A stretch of 64,000 nt of DNA. Source: Ceratorhiza oryzae-sativae. Taxonomy: Eukaryota; Basidiomycota; Agaricomycetes; Cantharellales; Ceratobasidiaceae. The notes under the pieces are model-generated. The model made no database searches and was not told the origin of the DNA. It saw only the letters and a list, made by a program, of their open reading frames with translations. Below, one piece after another: positions 23,338-35,705 of this stretch. The number at the start of each line of letters is the position of its first letter. The stretch's first letter is position 1. The stretch spans positions 930,001-994,000 of the forward strand of contig JARWMV010000247.1 of the NCBI GenBank assembly GCA_030998015.1, given 5' to 3'. The translations under genes and the position numbers were made by a program.

Positions 23338-25124
23338 TTAAAATCCTTGTAATACACCCTCGGCCTCGTCTCCGGTTCCGACTACCATCCCATCCAAATC
23401 GAGAATCTTGAACCCGATGTGTCTCCGATCCTTTTCGAAGAAAAAGCCGGTATCGGCGTCTAGCACCCATTCATCCTGGATCTCGCGCCGTTCTCGAACC
23501 AGGACCTCGTTTGTGGCTTGGACCCATTCAACAACTGGCTTCCTCACCCACCGGGACGGAGGTTGCTTGAGTTTCCACAGGCTTCCGCCCTCGAACCAAC
23601 CGAGATGACCTCCCCTGGGCGTAACGCCCAACACGACAGTCTTGCTGGCGACTACAGCCTCGACGGGCAGAGTGCGGACAATGGGGTCATCCGCAGCGTT
23701 GAGAGCGAGAAAGGGAACCTTGATCTCATCGACATGAGTATCACTTCTGGCCCATTCGTAGTAGTCGTCCGGGGTGGAGAATGGAAAGGGAGGAGAATTT
23801 CCACCAGCGATAATCGTCAGGTGGGCATCGACCTCTTTGAGTGTGGGACTACGGAGAGCGAGCACGCGTGGAATGTGAGGTGTAAGTCTAGACGGAGGAA
23901 GCTTGGCGAGCGTCTTGAGGTGTCGAGAAAGGAGCTTGAGAAGATTACCGCCCATTGCGCGGGAGTATATGTTACGATAGAAAAACGAGCCCTCTAAACT
24001 GTGTTTCGGGATTTAGCTCAATCAAGACATAGAGTATCTCTAGGACTGACTTTTCACTATTATCGACCAGATTCCAAGGCTGCCGTGCGTGTTCAGTAAC
24101 ATAAAGCCAATGAGAACGGTTATTACTCACACATCCTAGCGCACAGCCCGCATCCAATCTGCTGTTGACCCCCTCCTCGCCAAGATAGCGGACCAACACA
24201 TTGGCACCCAACGAGAACCCAATAGCGGTCAGCTTGGCTAGTGGATAGGTCTTTTGAATGTACGATAGTGCAGTTCTAATGTCGTCTGTGTGTCCAGCAG
24301 AGTAAAACTGGGGCGAGGTTAGGGGTACGCCGGCACCTGGACAGAGCGTCAAAGAAACTCGAGGGGGACAGAAAAGCAGACCCACATCCACGAAAGTTGA
24401 CCACAACGGCTCGATACCCAAGCCCTCCAACGGTAGTCGGGGCGCATACCTGCGACAGGATAGACCTGACGTAAGACTCGTGTGATCCTACAATAGAAGC
24501 GTCAGCTCTAAAAAAAAACTCCTTTGTCAGGTATCGAAACGCACCACCAGATAACCCGTGTAGAACGACGAGGATTGGTGTCTCGGGAGGCAGATCCCTG
24601 TCTTGTTTGCGAGGCGTAAAATCCAGGCCCCTATTGGTTATCCGTTAGGGCTGGATACGCTAAAGCAACGTGGAACACTACGCACAAGGTCCCCCCGTCA
24701 GGCAAACGCAATAACGTCCTGCGAATCCAGTCTATTGAGGTTCTGCTCCGAATTAGAGTGAGACTTTGATCGGCATACCGTTCATAAATTATCTCATCCA
24801 CGTCAGTAAAGTCACCGACAACGCAATACATCGTCTGCACATGCCCGCTGTCTTTGCTTTAGCCAATGATATGAGACTAAAGATGCGATACGTGACTCAC
24901 CCAGGTAGCCACCAAGTGGGCTTGTAATCCTTGACCAGACTGGGACAGTGCGTCTCGACCAGCGACCGCACGCTCAGGTTGTGCTTTTGGTCTTCGTCTA
25001 GCTTTCCATTGCCAACCCCACCGAGTCTTCTGACCTGAAAGTATGTGGGCGACTCGGGAGAGTAGAGCATGGTGTGGGTGCCAGTCGTGTATCGTCGGCG
25101 GCGGCGGGATACGAGTGCGCCCAT
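23338..25124 (-). CDS. Alpha/beta hydrolase, YheT/ABHD1-3/Eht1 family
   Basis: Predicted esterase or acyltransferase of the YheT/ABHD family; the yeast relatives Eht1 and Eeb1 handle medium-chain acyl esters. The ATG at 25124 begins MGALVSRRRRR, then a segment ending KPTWWLPG. The oxyanion-hole region is VVLHGLSGGSHESY (about 24.55 kb). The nucleophile elbow GFSLGAN is at about 24.2 kb (Ser in GxSxG). The acid residue lies in LNAADDPIV and the catalytic His in GGHLGWFEGG (about 23.6 kb), so the triad is complete. Introns near 24.87, 24.63, 24.5, 24.35 and 24.0 kb keep the frame open. The C-terminus is a short polar tail ending VLQGF. It is divergent from the degenerate NLR copy 2. Confidence 0.87.
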
Positions 25125-25394
25125 CTTCAGTGACCAACGCAAGAACGAGGGTGGAGGACGCCGAAAGCAGAGACGAGGAGCAAGGCCCAGGCGTGGGCGA
25201 GCACACACGGATCGTTTTGAGCACCTCGGGCCTCGGCTGCCTCACGTCATCGACCAATTCAGCGTGATTGCCCCCACCCGCCGATCGGCTACCGAAATGC
25301 CGGACCACAGCCACAGCCACCGCTCTGTCCAAGCGGTCTGTCTTTTGAACCAAACTCGCCGAGTCCAACCTCAGCGGGCACCCGTAGAGATCGC

Positions 25395-28300
25395 CCTCGA
25401 GCCAATGTCAATACCGCGCTCGAGATCCTTGTGGATGGCGAAAGGTTGCACAAAATAAGCAAAAGGCAGCCCCTATGTTGGAACAAACTGGTCCAGCCAT
25501 GAGTCCAGTGTATCCAAGACATCTACCCGAAGATAAACACGTTCACCGGCGCGATTCTCCCAGCGACGTGTATGATGTTTCGGTGCTCACCATACGAATT
25601 ATTGAGATTCGTGCGAGCCTGAACATACATACAAGGCATCACAGGCGATGGGAAAAACCGCCTTGTCCATAGGTATAGTTCAGCCTCGTGCAATTCCGCT
25701 TCCTGCCCGTAACCGATCCACCCGTAGACCGTGACAAAGGGAAATACGCTGTAAACATCACCTTCCCGGATACTCACGAGGTGACGAACAGCCAGTCGAA
25801 TCGTGGCGTATATCTTAAATTTAATACAGGCCGAGAAAGCGTATCTCGAGGCTTTCGAAAGAGTCGATAGATGGAAACACAAACTGGAACATGGGGACGG
25901 CCGCAAAGTTGGGACAAGCGTTCAAAGCCCTTCTCGGACTAGGGACGACCTTGGCAAACGTGTTTCATTGTCTATCATCCAATCCCTCTTGCGGCTATTT
26001 TTCGATCCCATTCCTAACCCTGATCCATCTTATAGCCCGTCCCTACTCCTGGCGCGAGTGCAGTGTTTGCAATATGTACCCAGGCCTAGGACGTATGAAT
26101 ATGGCTACCATGGATATCTCATTCCGCCGCTCAAATTTACGTTTCGCCCCACAGCACCTAGAAAGGCACGCTAAATTGAAGGAAGAACTAGAATAGTTTG
26201 CCGAAAATCTGGCCGAGATGGTTCCTCCGGTCGAAGGTGTCAAGCGACTGGCTGGGGTGCACCTTGCAGAATCAACGACAGCGATGATACATTTGATCGA
26301 AGACATTTCGCTGTTCATAATAAACTTCAAGTCTGAACATACGTGGGGTATGTGGATTTTCTTTCTCTGTCTAGAAGGGCATCTCCCCTTACAGGCTTCA
26401 TCACATAGTGCGGGTCTTGCGCTGTGCGGTCGACTCGACTCCACAGGACCAAATGCAGGGATTTGTCGACAAGTTCAAGAGGCTTGCCCAAGGATTCAAC
26501 ACTCGAATGAGCGTCCAAATGCTCGGGGCGATGGGAGCCGAGAGTAGGCACACACGTGTTCATATTTCACGAGAAATTGCCGAGGCTGTCCGACTCTAGT
26601 TATACGATCACAATTAAACCCGGTGGGCCAGGCAGGGTACGACCCCGCGCGAGAGTGTATGCCCGGAACCCGAGTCAGTATCATTCGTGACGTTATGACC
26701 TGGCTCGACGAGCCAATTGGGGGAAAAACTTTGCTTGGATTTACGGCTTGGCTAGACTTGGCGAGAGTTCTATTGCGGTTTCTATCTGCCAACAACTCGA
26801 TGAGCAAGGAATGCTCGGCACGAGTTTTTTCTGCAAGCGCGATGGCCCCCGCTTGCATGGCCCTTGTGGACTCATCACCACGATCTCATACGGCCTGGCC
26901 ATGCGGTGCAAACTTTACGGAGACGCAGTAGCAGCCATCGTTCGAGAAGACCCCGAAATATATCTACAGCATGTTCGACCATTATATACGGCTCTACTTG
27001 CCAGGCCATTGAGCCAAATATCTGAAACCCAAAGGCTAAAGAGTACAATCGTGGTCGTAGTTGACGCGCTGGACGAGTGTGGCAACCCCGAGGGTCAGAA
27101 GCAGCTACTCGCATGTCTCCAGGACATCTGCCACGTTGCGCCGTGGTTGAAGGTTATCGTGACAAGTCGACCAGAGGCGGATATTCAGGAACGCTTCGGA
27201 CGAGGCCCTTCGGATTGGTTCGTCCTGTTCAACCTGCTCAGCTACGATGCTCATACCGACATTCAAACATTCATACGGACCCAATTATACACAGTAGCGC
27301 AAATGGAGGGGTGGCCGGACGAGGTAGTTGTCGAACTGTCCAATCGGTCGAGCGGGTTATTTATCTGGGCTCGAACAGCGTGTAAATTTATAACGGACGC
27401 GCATAATCCCCAAAAACGCCTGAACAAAGTCCTAGATGGCGCCCATGAAGACAACTCTTTGGTGCGGCTCAATGCCCTTTACTCTACTGCGGTTAGAACC
27501 GGGCCAGTAGATGGCGGAGAAGACAACCTGGCCGATATTCGCCAGTTTCTGGGAGTGATTGTCGCGACGGTGACCCAGACACCGCTCTCTCTTAATGGCC
27601 TATTTTTGCTCCTACGTGGAAGAATATCTTAGTACATCCTGGAGGACATGCTGAAAAGCCTATCGTCGGTTCTGTATCTTGATCCGAAACATGATCATGC
27701 TATTCGTATTTCGCGTCCCTCATTTATGGACTACATCACCGACGAGACTCGATCGAAGGAACTATGTGTTAATTTGGACGAACAGAACTTAGTGCTAGCA
27801 GAATGCTGTCTCGAAACTATGACCAAAGAGCTACAGTTTAATATTTGCGACCTCGAAACGTCCGACGTCCAGAACCGGGAGATACCAGATCTAAGTATTA
27901 GAGTACAGGATTGTATCGGCTCGCACCTGCGCTACAGCTGCTTATACTGGACAAAACACATAGCAAGCGCGAGAAGAATTGTCCTGGAGACACTTCTCTG
28001 CGCGTTCCTGTTTGAGCCTACGGTACTATACTGGATCGAGGTGCTAAGTCTAATGAACAAACTGAACACAGCTCCCCCAGGTCTCTTGGAACTCGAAAGC
28101 ACGCTGGTACGGAGCATTATATGCGCATAGCTTGTCCAATACGCTGACACAGCTGTATAGAATGTCTCAGAAGCATGTCGGGTTTATGCTCGTGATGTCC
28201 ACCGCTATGTGCTTTTTTTTCTACGATGCAATATCCACCAGCACTCCTCGCTTATATATTTCAGCTGTTCCACGAACTCCTACAAACTCAATGCTGGCAG

Positions 28301-30401
28301 AGCGCATGCGGCCCCTTCTCCCAACACATCTACTATCACTCACGGGGCTGAGCAGGACTGGACCTCCTGTATGCGCACCATATCGGTCGGGAGCGAGGTG
28401 AATTGGGTTGCATGTTCTCCTGATGGCCGTAAAATTGCCACTGGTACAAGAGATGGGGTGGTGCGAGTGTGGGATTCTGAGACAGGCACGGCCCTACTTG
28501 AAGGCGGTGCGATCTGTGGCTTTCTCTCCGGACGAACACTGTACCTTGTCTGACTCTGACGATTGTGCCCGACGATTGTGAGATGCCGAAACGGGCGCTG
28601 CAACTCTCAATCCGTTTGATGGCCACTTGGGGACAGTACGGTCCGTAACGTTCTCACCCGACGGCCGCTTCGTAGTCTCTGGATCTGAAGATGGTACAGT
28701 ACGAGTATGGGATGCGAAGACTGGTGTCATATCGCACATTCTGGACCATAAACGTGTTGTTTATTGTGCTACACTTTCGTCAGACGGGCGCCATATTGCA
28801 GCTGGTTCTGAGGATGGGTTTGTGTATTTGTCGGGCACAAATACGAGCGCTGCCCCATCCCACCTCCTTCTTGGCCACAGGGGTTGTTTTTTTTCTGTCG
28901 CATTTTCGTCCGATGCTAGCTTGCTCGTCTCAGGCTCAGACGATCATACATCACGTGTTTGGGATGTAGCAGCAGAACGAACACTCCTAGTCTTACATGG
29001 CCATTCGGGACCAGTTCTTTCTGTATTCTTTTCACACGATGAACGTCTCGTATTCTCGAGCTCGGACGATAGTACTATTAGAAGATGGGACGTAAAGACG
29101 GGCGAACCAACATCTGAGCTGTTACTAGGCCATATGGGAATAGTAAGGTCCATCACGCGTTCGCCTGAGAACCGTCAGGTCATCTCAGGTTCCTATGATA
29201 AGACAATACGGATATGGGACATACACTCAAGAAATACTAGAAATACGCTACCGCGAGGACACTCTGACAAAGTGCGCTGCGTTGCGTTCAGCCGTGATGA
29301 AACTCGCATTGTATCGTGTTCCGATGATAGGACCATCGGTATATGGCATGCAGTGACGGGAGTTGCTGTGATTGATTATATTCGGGGACATTCGGGCGCA
29401 ATACTTTCCTTTTCATATTCCCCCGATGGCCTGCACATAGTTTCGGGTTCTGAAGACTGCACAGTCCGGATTTGGGATGCTAAGAGCGGCGCTGAACTTC
29501 TTGAACCACTAACCGAACATGTGCACTCGGTGAAGGCTGCTGCTTTCTCACCTAACAATAAAATCATTGCGTCTGGATCCAAAGATGGATCTATACGCTT
29601 GTGGAATTCACGAAACGGTGACATTATACTTGAACTACCCGACAATCACTCTGGCGGTGTTTACTCCATTGCATTCTCACCCGAGAGCTGTTACCTGCTG
29701 TCTGGCTCCCGTAACTCTATGCTGCAAAAATGGAGCACAACGACTGGGGAGGTAGTTCTTGAGACGTTGCTTGGGTATCTTAGTACGGTCCTCTCAGTCG
29801 CTTATTCGAACGATGGAAAAACCATCGCTTCCGGTTCTACGGACAATACAATTTCGATGTGGGATGCCACAACGGAACCACGATCCGAACCTCTAGAAAT
29901 AATTAGAAGTAGGTGAATTGCGTGGACTTGTCTCCCAATTGCCGCTCTATGCTTTCCTTTTCTGATGACGACGCGATACGAATATGGGATGCCGAGGCCG
30001 GGACGGTGAATTTCGAACCACTACTAGAACATACATTATGGCTTTGCTCTTTTAGTCGTTCTGCCACGTTCTCACTTAGCGGAACCCGCGTTGTTTCTGG
30101 TAGCTGTGATAATACCATACGGGTATGGGACATCAATACACTCGCGTATATCAACACATCTGCCCAATCCGTCCTTCCTGGTATGTCCCATTGCTATTTC
30201 AACTCGGTGTGTGTATTCGATAACACCTTTGTTTAGGAAAAAAGGTTCCCCTTGCGTCTACATGCACCAACCTTCAGCTTATATCAACGAGCTCGATACT
30301 CGACAATATACATATCTCTTAGTCCTCTACGCTCACGAGTGATCATAGATTTCTCAAATTTCTTACACGGGATGGATTGGATGGGGGTCGCCGCAAGTTA
30401 G
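25395..30401 (+). pseudogene. Decayed NLR-like gene: C2-like / NACHT / WD40 (copy 2)
   Basis: Paralogue of the gene at 10282-15621, same strand, same domain order. Recognisable parts: a C2-like start (ALEILVDGERLHKI, about 25.4 kb), KLGQAFKALLGLG (about 25.9 kb), NACHT (26.6-27.6 kb), a winged-helix-like region, WD40 repeats (28.4-30.15 kb), and a C-terminal end FSNFLHGMDWMG stopping at 30401. Lesions: an in-frame TAG at 26194-26196, a frameshift at about 26.72-26.75 kb, a Walker A that reads GLARLGESS (26745-26771, the essential Lys changed to Glu at 26763-26765), TAG at 27630-27632, a frameshift in a T8 run near 28.21 kb, one near 28.5 kb, TGA at 28579-28581 replacing the Trp of a WD repeat, and a frameshift near 29.91 kb. 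The upstream C2-like part is also frame-broken. Most repeats from 28.63 to 29.91 kb form one long open frame. Confidence 0.87.
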
Positions 30402-30921
30402 CTGCATTATTGACTCCTCGTTCGTCAACTATTGCTTATACCTCTGCCTGTCCTCAATTTAAAATGAAAGTCCAAGTAGTCATTAGTGGACACCAATTCA
30501 TGATGAGCTCGATGTAGAGATTTTTGCATTTCGGAGTGGCCAGAAGTCGAAAACGCAGGAAGCATGCCTTTGCTCCGTGTATAAATTATGAAATGATTGA
30601 AATACCAAATAAATGGGTAGGTTTAATAAGCCTAACAAGCGGCCTAGTGGACTAGATAGTACATGCAGTGTCAAAAATAGTAACCTAAAACACCATATTA
30701 TTGTTAACTTGCCCTAATCAGCCATAAATAAGATCCTGCTTTTGAAACTGGCCAGGATCACATAAGATCACGTGCACTACCTTATCTTGCTCCTTTCCTT
30801 TGCACATCACATTGCTTGTTTGTTTGAACTGCCCCTTGTACTGTTTCCAGCGTTTTTCTGAACTATCTTGGATAAAACCTTCGATAAAACCTTCGATAAA
30901 ATATCATACGTAGAAGAGATA
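30402..30921. other. Intergenic region before DNA2
   Basis: AT-rich spacer with no supported gene. Just before the DNA2 start it holds a 13-base direct repeat (GATAAAACCTTC units, 30871-30902). An upstream frame begins only with TTG, so translation is taken from the first ATG at 30922. Confidence 0.5.
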
Positions 30922-33900
30922 ATGTCGTCTGAATATGGTGATGAGGATGATTTCATGAATAATCTCCTTGCAGATATGGATGAATCTCTATTACGAACCC
31001 CCACGAAACTTCCTCCACCTTCGGCACCGCAGGAACGTAAAAATCAAATTGCACGTCCTGCATTTTCCGGTCAGAGCGGGAATAGCAAATCTCAGCGGAT
31101 CAAGTCGCGACAACTGGCAGCGCCTCAGAGCTCTTTCAAGCCAGGTGCCAGCGCTACTCCTATTACGATTCAGAACAACGAGCCGAATTATGCAGGTTTA
31201 TCTCATCAATCCAAGCTTGATGATATCGAAGACATAATCACGCCTCCTGAAGAGGTACGATGAAGCTACAATCTTTCAGTTTGATGGACATCTAACGCAT
31301 TAACGGTAGCAACTGCCGAAGCGCGTTACCGCTAGGACGCCTGCCCCACCCAATCCCGCTCCTCCTTACACTCCTGATCCCGTAACCCGCTGCGTGGTTA
31401 AAAAACTGGAGAAGCAAGAAATTGGTTGGCGTCATCAAATTGTCCGTGTCACTCCCAGCACCTCAGCCGTTTAACTAAGACATTTGTTTATTTGATAGCG
31501 CGTCGTCGCGGTAGAAGAGGTGACTGAGCGGGTCTTAGAGATCATACTGAAGGATGATTGGGTGTCGACCCGAATTCGTATCGGTATGTTAAGTATGCAA
31601 ATATTTGATTATTATCTTACTTGCATGAATAGGTGACCTTGTCAATGTCCTGGGGGATTTCGACGAAATACCTCTAAAGAGCTCGAAGCTTGGTGGTTCG
31701 CAAAAGCTGGTACCAACCTCGACCATTACTATCTCATCACAACGGAATACCCTAGTCCTCCACCCTGACCTCCTACTTCCAATCTCGTCAATCTCCAACG
31801 CATCTATCTGTCCACGAAAACCTCTTCTGACCATGCTAGTTCCTACTCCTACGTTTCCGCCAAACCTTGCTTCGCTGCCCTCCCTCTTCAACTCTGGGGC
31901 CGAAGCAACCGAACCTGATCAGTCAGCTGGGAAGCTCGGCAAGTCGCAGGAACCGCTGATTTGGGGGACGCTCCTTCATGAGGTAGTTCAAGATTGTCTT
32001 GCTGCTGGAACCTGGTCAAAAGCCGGCATTTCTGCTGCAATTCGCCGAGTGTTACGGAATCCAGCGTCTCTTAGCCAACTCTTTCGCGTTGATAGAAGTT
32101 TGAAGGAAGCTGTCGATGAACTTGTGATGCGCGCCGGAGGGCTTGAAGGATTCGCTCGGAGGTTCATTCGTGGTGCAGTCCCGCCAGAGGAGAAATCGGG
32201 CAAAGAGGAAGTTGAGATCACTGGGTTGCACACCGTCGAAGAAGAGATTTGGAGTACCGCCTGGGGGCTGCGAGGAAAGGTCGACGCCGCTGTTGAAGCC
32301 GTTGTTACTGATGAGCCACCCCCTCAGTCGAAGGGTATCAGCCGTAGCGTCTCTGCTGGACCTTTCACTCAGGGACCTAGAGATTTGGCATCAAGTACGA
32401 TCTCGAGAAGTAAATCGAGCGTTGAACCAGCGATCAAGGTAATTTCTTCTCGGCTGGAACCATCTACTGCGGAAAAGGAGCGAGTTAGGGGAGGATTGGC
32501 CAATGCTATTAAGCGTGCGCTAGCTCAAGAGCCACGATCCACTGAAACCACTTGGACAATGCCTTTTGAAATCAAAACTGGGCGAACTGTTGGAGGTATG
32601 GAGCACCGTGCCCAAACGATGCTCTACACGATACTTATAGCCGAGCGATATGGTAGATAATCGATTTTGGCTCAGGCTTTTACTATATGCTAAATCATAG
32701 TTTCAGGTGTTCAAACTCCCACCGGTATTTTGTATTATACACAGAAAGACGAAATTATTCAAGTCCATCCTGCGCGGAACGAGCTCCGCGGATTGATCAT
32801 GGGTCGTAACGAACTAGCGGCCAGTATCATGCAGCAACGACTGCTAGAAGATCCAGAAACCCCACCACAAGAAGTTGATCAACCCCACCTAGAAGAGCTT
32901 GCTCTCGAGAATACCCAATTCCTGCCACCCCCGATAGATGACGATCATCAATGCACGAAATGTTATGCTAGAGACGCATGCACACTATATCGAGTGGTAT
33001 GTGATTTTCGCCACCTTCAAGGGTAAGACCTGACCATTTATAGGCTGTAGAACATCTTCCGCCTTCCCCCGTGCCAACGCTCAAAGATAAAACTTCACAT
33101 CTGAACCCGACCCAAGCCGAGTTTTTCGCTCATTGGGAAACCTTGATTGCTCTCGAAGAACAAGATATGGTTCGCTTTCGGAAGGAATTGTGGACGATGG
33201 GAGCTGAAAAGCGTGAAAAACTGGGTCGATGCTTTGCTCGAATGGTGCCTGGACCACATGAGAAACGCGAAGGAAAATACGTGTATTCGTTTGCTCGCGC
33301 GCCCCCGGTCGAGGACTCTTCGGATACCGTTATTGACTTGACTATGGATTTAGATGCTCCAAAGACCTCAAAAGCTCCGCCCAACGTCCTCTCTAATTGA
33401 TCTAACTACGCCACCTGCTCCCCGGTACCGTGTCGGAGATCAGATGAAATACTCGTTTGGCTCCGTGGAATCTCTGCTCAATGGTCATATTGTTAAAGGC
33501 GATGCGGTTACTATATCACTCGAGCCCAACCTGCTGGCTTTTGCTCGCGGCTACGTTGTCAATATTACATCCGACCAATTAACTGTGGCTTTTGATCAAG
33601 AGCTTCCCCTTGAAGGAGTAGCGATTCGCAGACACGCAAAGGGAACAGCCGGTCCCATCGCGTTCCGAATCGACTTGGATGATTATTCGGGAGGTATGGC
33701 TCGCCTTCGCTCCAACCTCGCAGCCATGTTCTACAACCCTGGAGACGAAAAGCGGCGTCGGCTGGTGGTTGACCTGGCTCCTCCACGTTTCCGAACTGTC
33801 GAAAACGATGAACCTGCGCTACCTTTCCGAGAGAACGCCCTCAATCCCAATCAGCTGGCAGCTCTAAAGCTCGTGCTGCGTGCTCAGGATTACTCGTTAG

Positions 33901-35605
33901 TACTCGGCATGCCAGGAACCGGGAAAACGACAATGGTCGCTGAGCTGATCAGGGAGCTAGTACGACGCGGCAAATCAGTCCTGCTAACCAGCTATACTCA
34001 TTCGGCTGTGGACACAATACTTCTGAAGCTCCTTGATGTGGATTTCGATGTGTTGCGGCTAGGAAATGCAGATAAAGTATGCCTTTCGAACTGTGGATGG
34101 ACAATTTATTGACCTTCGCGATTGTCAGATACACGTAGAAGCGCGAAAGTTTTGTCTAGATGCTAGGGAGCCGCCCGAGACTTTGGAGGCACTAGAGCGA
34201 ATGTTGCTGCGGCCACCAGTGGTAGCCACCACCTGTCTTTCCATCGAACAGTATGTTTTAGTAACGCAGGAATATTAATGTCTGATTAATTCGCCCGTTC
34301 GTTATAGCCCACTATTCGCACGGCGAACGTTTGATTATTGCATTGTTGACGAGGCTTCGCAGATTACACTACCGACTTGTGTTGGTCCATTACGCTTTGC
34401 TGAGACATTTGTGCTAGTAGGGGATCATTTTCAGCTACCCCCGCTTGTGAGATTCTCCATTTGACATATAAGATTACTGATCGAGCAAAGCGATAGGTCA
34501 AAAGCAAGGATGCACGCAGAGGTGGTATGGATGTTTCATTGTTCCGCAGGCTCTCAGATGCACACCCAGAAGCGGTCATTGACCTCGCACTCCAATACCG
34601 GATGAACGAAGAGATTATGACACTCTCCAACTATCTGATATATGGGAACAGGCTACGCTGCGGGAATGACCAGGTTGCGAATCAGGCGCTTTCTGTGACC
34701 GGAAAATCGCTTGGCCAGGCTTGGCATTCTACTTGCGGTAATGGACCAAACAACAGGTGTTGGCTAGACGAGTTGATTGATCCGAAGTATGACATTGTAC
34801 TTGGTTCCAGCTATTCTCATCAAGCTCATCTCGTTTTCCTAGCTGCAAAGTACAATTCGTCGATACCGATGGTTTACCTGCACGAAATACAATGATTGGA
34901 TCGCTGGTGCAGAATGATATCGAAGCAGAGTTGGTTGTTCAGGCAAGTTCCCCAACGATATGCTTTGGATTCACGCAGAAATGTCATTGAAACGAATCCA
35001 GACGGTTGAGGCTTTGATGCGATGTGGGGTTAAGCCCTCACAAATCGGGATTATATCAGTATACAGACAACAAATTAAACTGCTGGTCCATATGCTTCAG
35101 GGTCACCAAGGCGTCGAAATCCTCACAGCTGACCGAAGCCAGGGTAGAGATAAGGATTGTATAATTATCTCCATGGTTCGCTCTAATGAAGACGGAAACG
35201 TGAGTTTTTGTCACTCTATAGCAGTGTGCATTATCTCAATGCGGGTCATTACAGATTGGTGACCTACTGAAGGATTGGCGTCGGCTTAACGTGTCTTTCA
35301 CTCGGGCAAGATCCAAACTGGTGATTTTTGGTTCTCGCGGCACGTTGAAATGCGACCAACTGTTAGAGCAATTCTTTGAATTGGTTGATGAAAACAATTG
35401 GTATACAAAACTTCCTAAAGATGCTCATCTTATGCACGATTTCACAAAGCCTCCAAACAAACGAACTTCATCAGGGCTCGACCAACCTCGCAGCGTACCA
35501 GAGACGGGTCGTCAGGAGGCGGTGGCGAAGCGTGCACGAATCGGGGAAGGCATTCTGAAAGGACGACCCCTGCTTCAGGAAGTGATAGATATTGATGATG
35601 ATTAG
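30922..35605 (+). CDS. DNA2: DNA2-type DNA replication helicase-nuclease
   Basis: Nuclear enzyme of Okazaki-fragment maturation and DNA end resection. The Fe-S nuclease domain runs from about 31.6 to 33.0 kb: ASICPRK (first Cys) and [12 protein letters not shown], the nuclease core [12 protein letters not shown], and the paired-Cys end [10 protein letters not shown] (CX2CX5C), which with the first Cys gives the four ligands. The helicase part has Walker [10 protein letters not shown] (33906-33932), DEAS (34348-34359), [31 protein letters not shown] and FTRARSKL, all SF1 motifs. The acidic N-terminus begins [11 protein letters not shown] at 30922, the first ATG. A frame change at about 33.35 kb is repaired by a 25-nt GT-AG segment (33329-33353) or reflects an indel. 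The end is a basic, NLS-like tail stopping at 35605. Confidence 0.9.
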
Positions 35606-35705
35606 GTCACTTATTGGTAGTTTTCACTGTAACTACACTATATTGACAGTGCTTGACTTCGTATTAATGTACTTAGTTGTAATTAAACGAACATCCAAGC
35701 TTGCA

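Noticed and set aside
25734..25742. Exact ACAAAGGGA on the plus strand
   Set aside because: It lies inside the coding remnant of NLR copy 2 (DRDKGKY) and is not placed upstream of a receptor; treated as chance.
30868..30921. N-terminal extension of DNA2
   Set aside because: The upstream frame begins with TTG and encodes a short repeat; the first ATG is at 30922.
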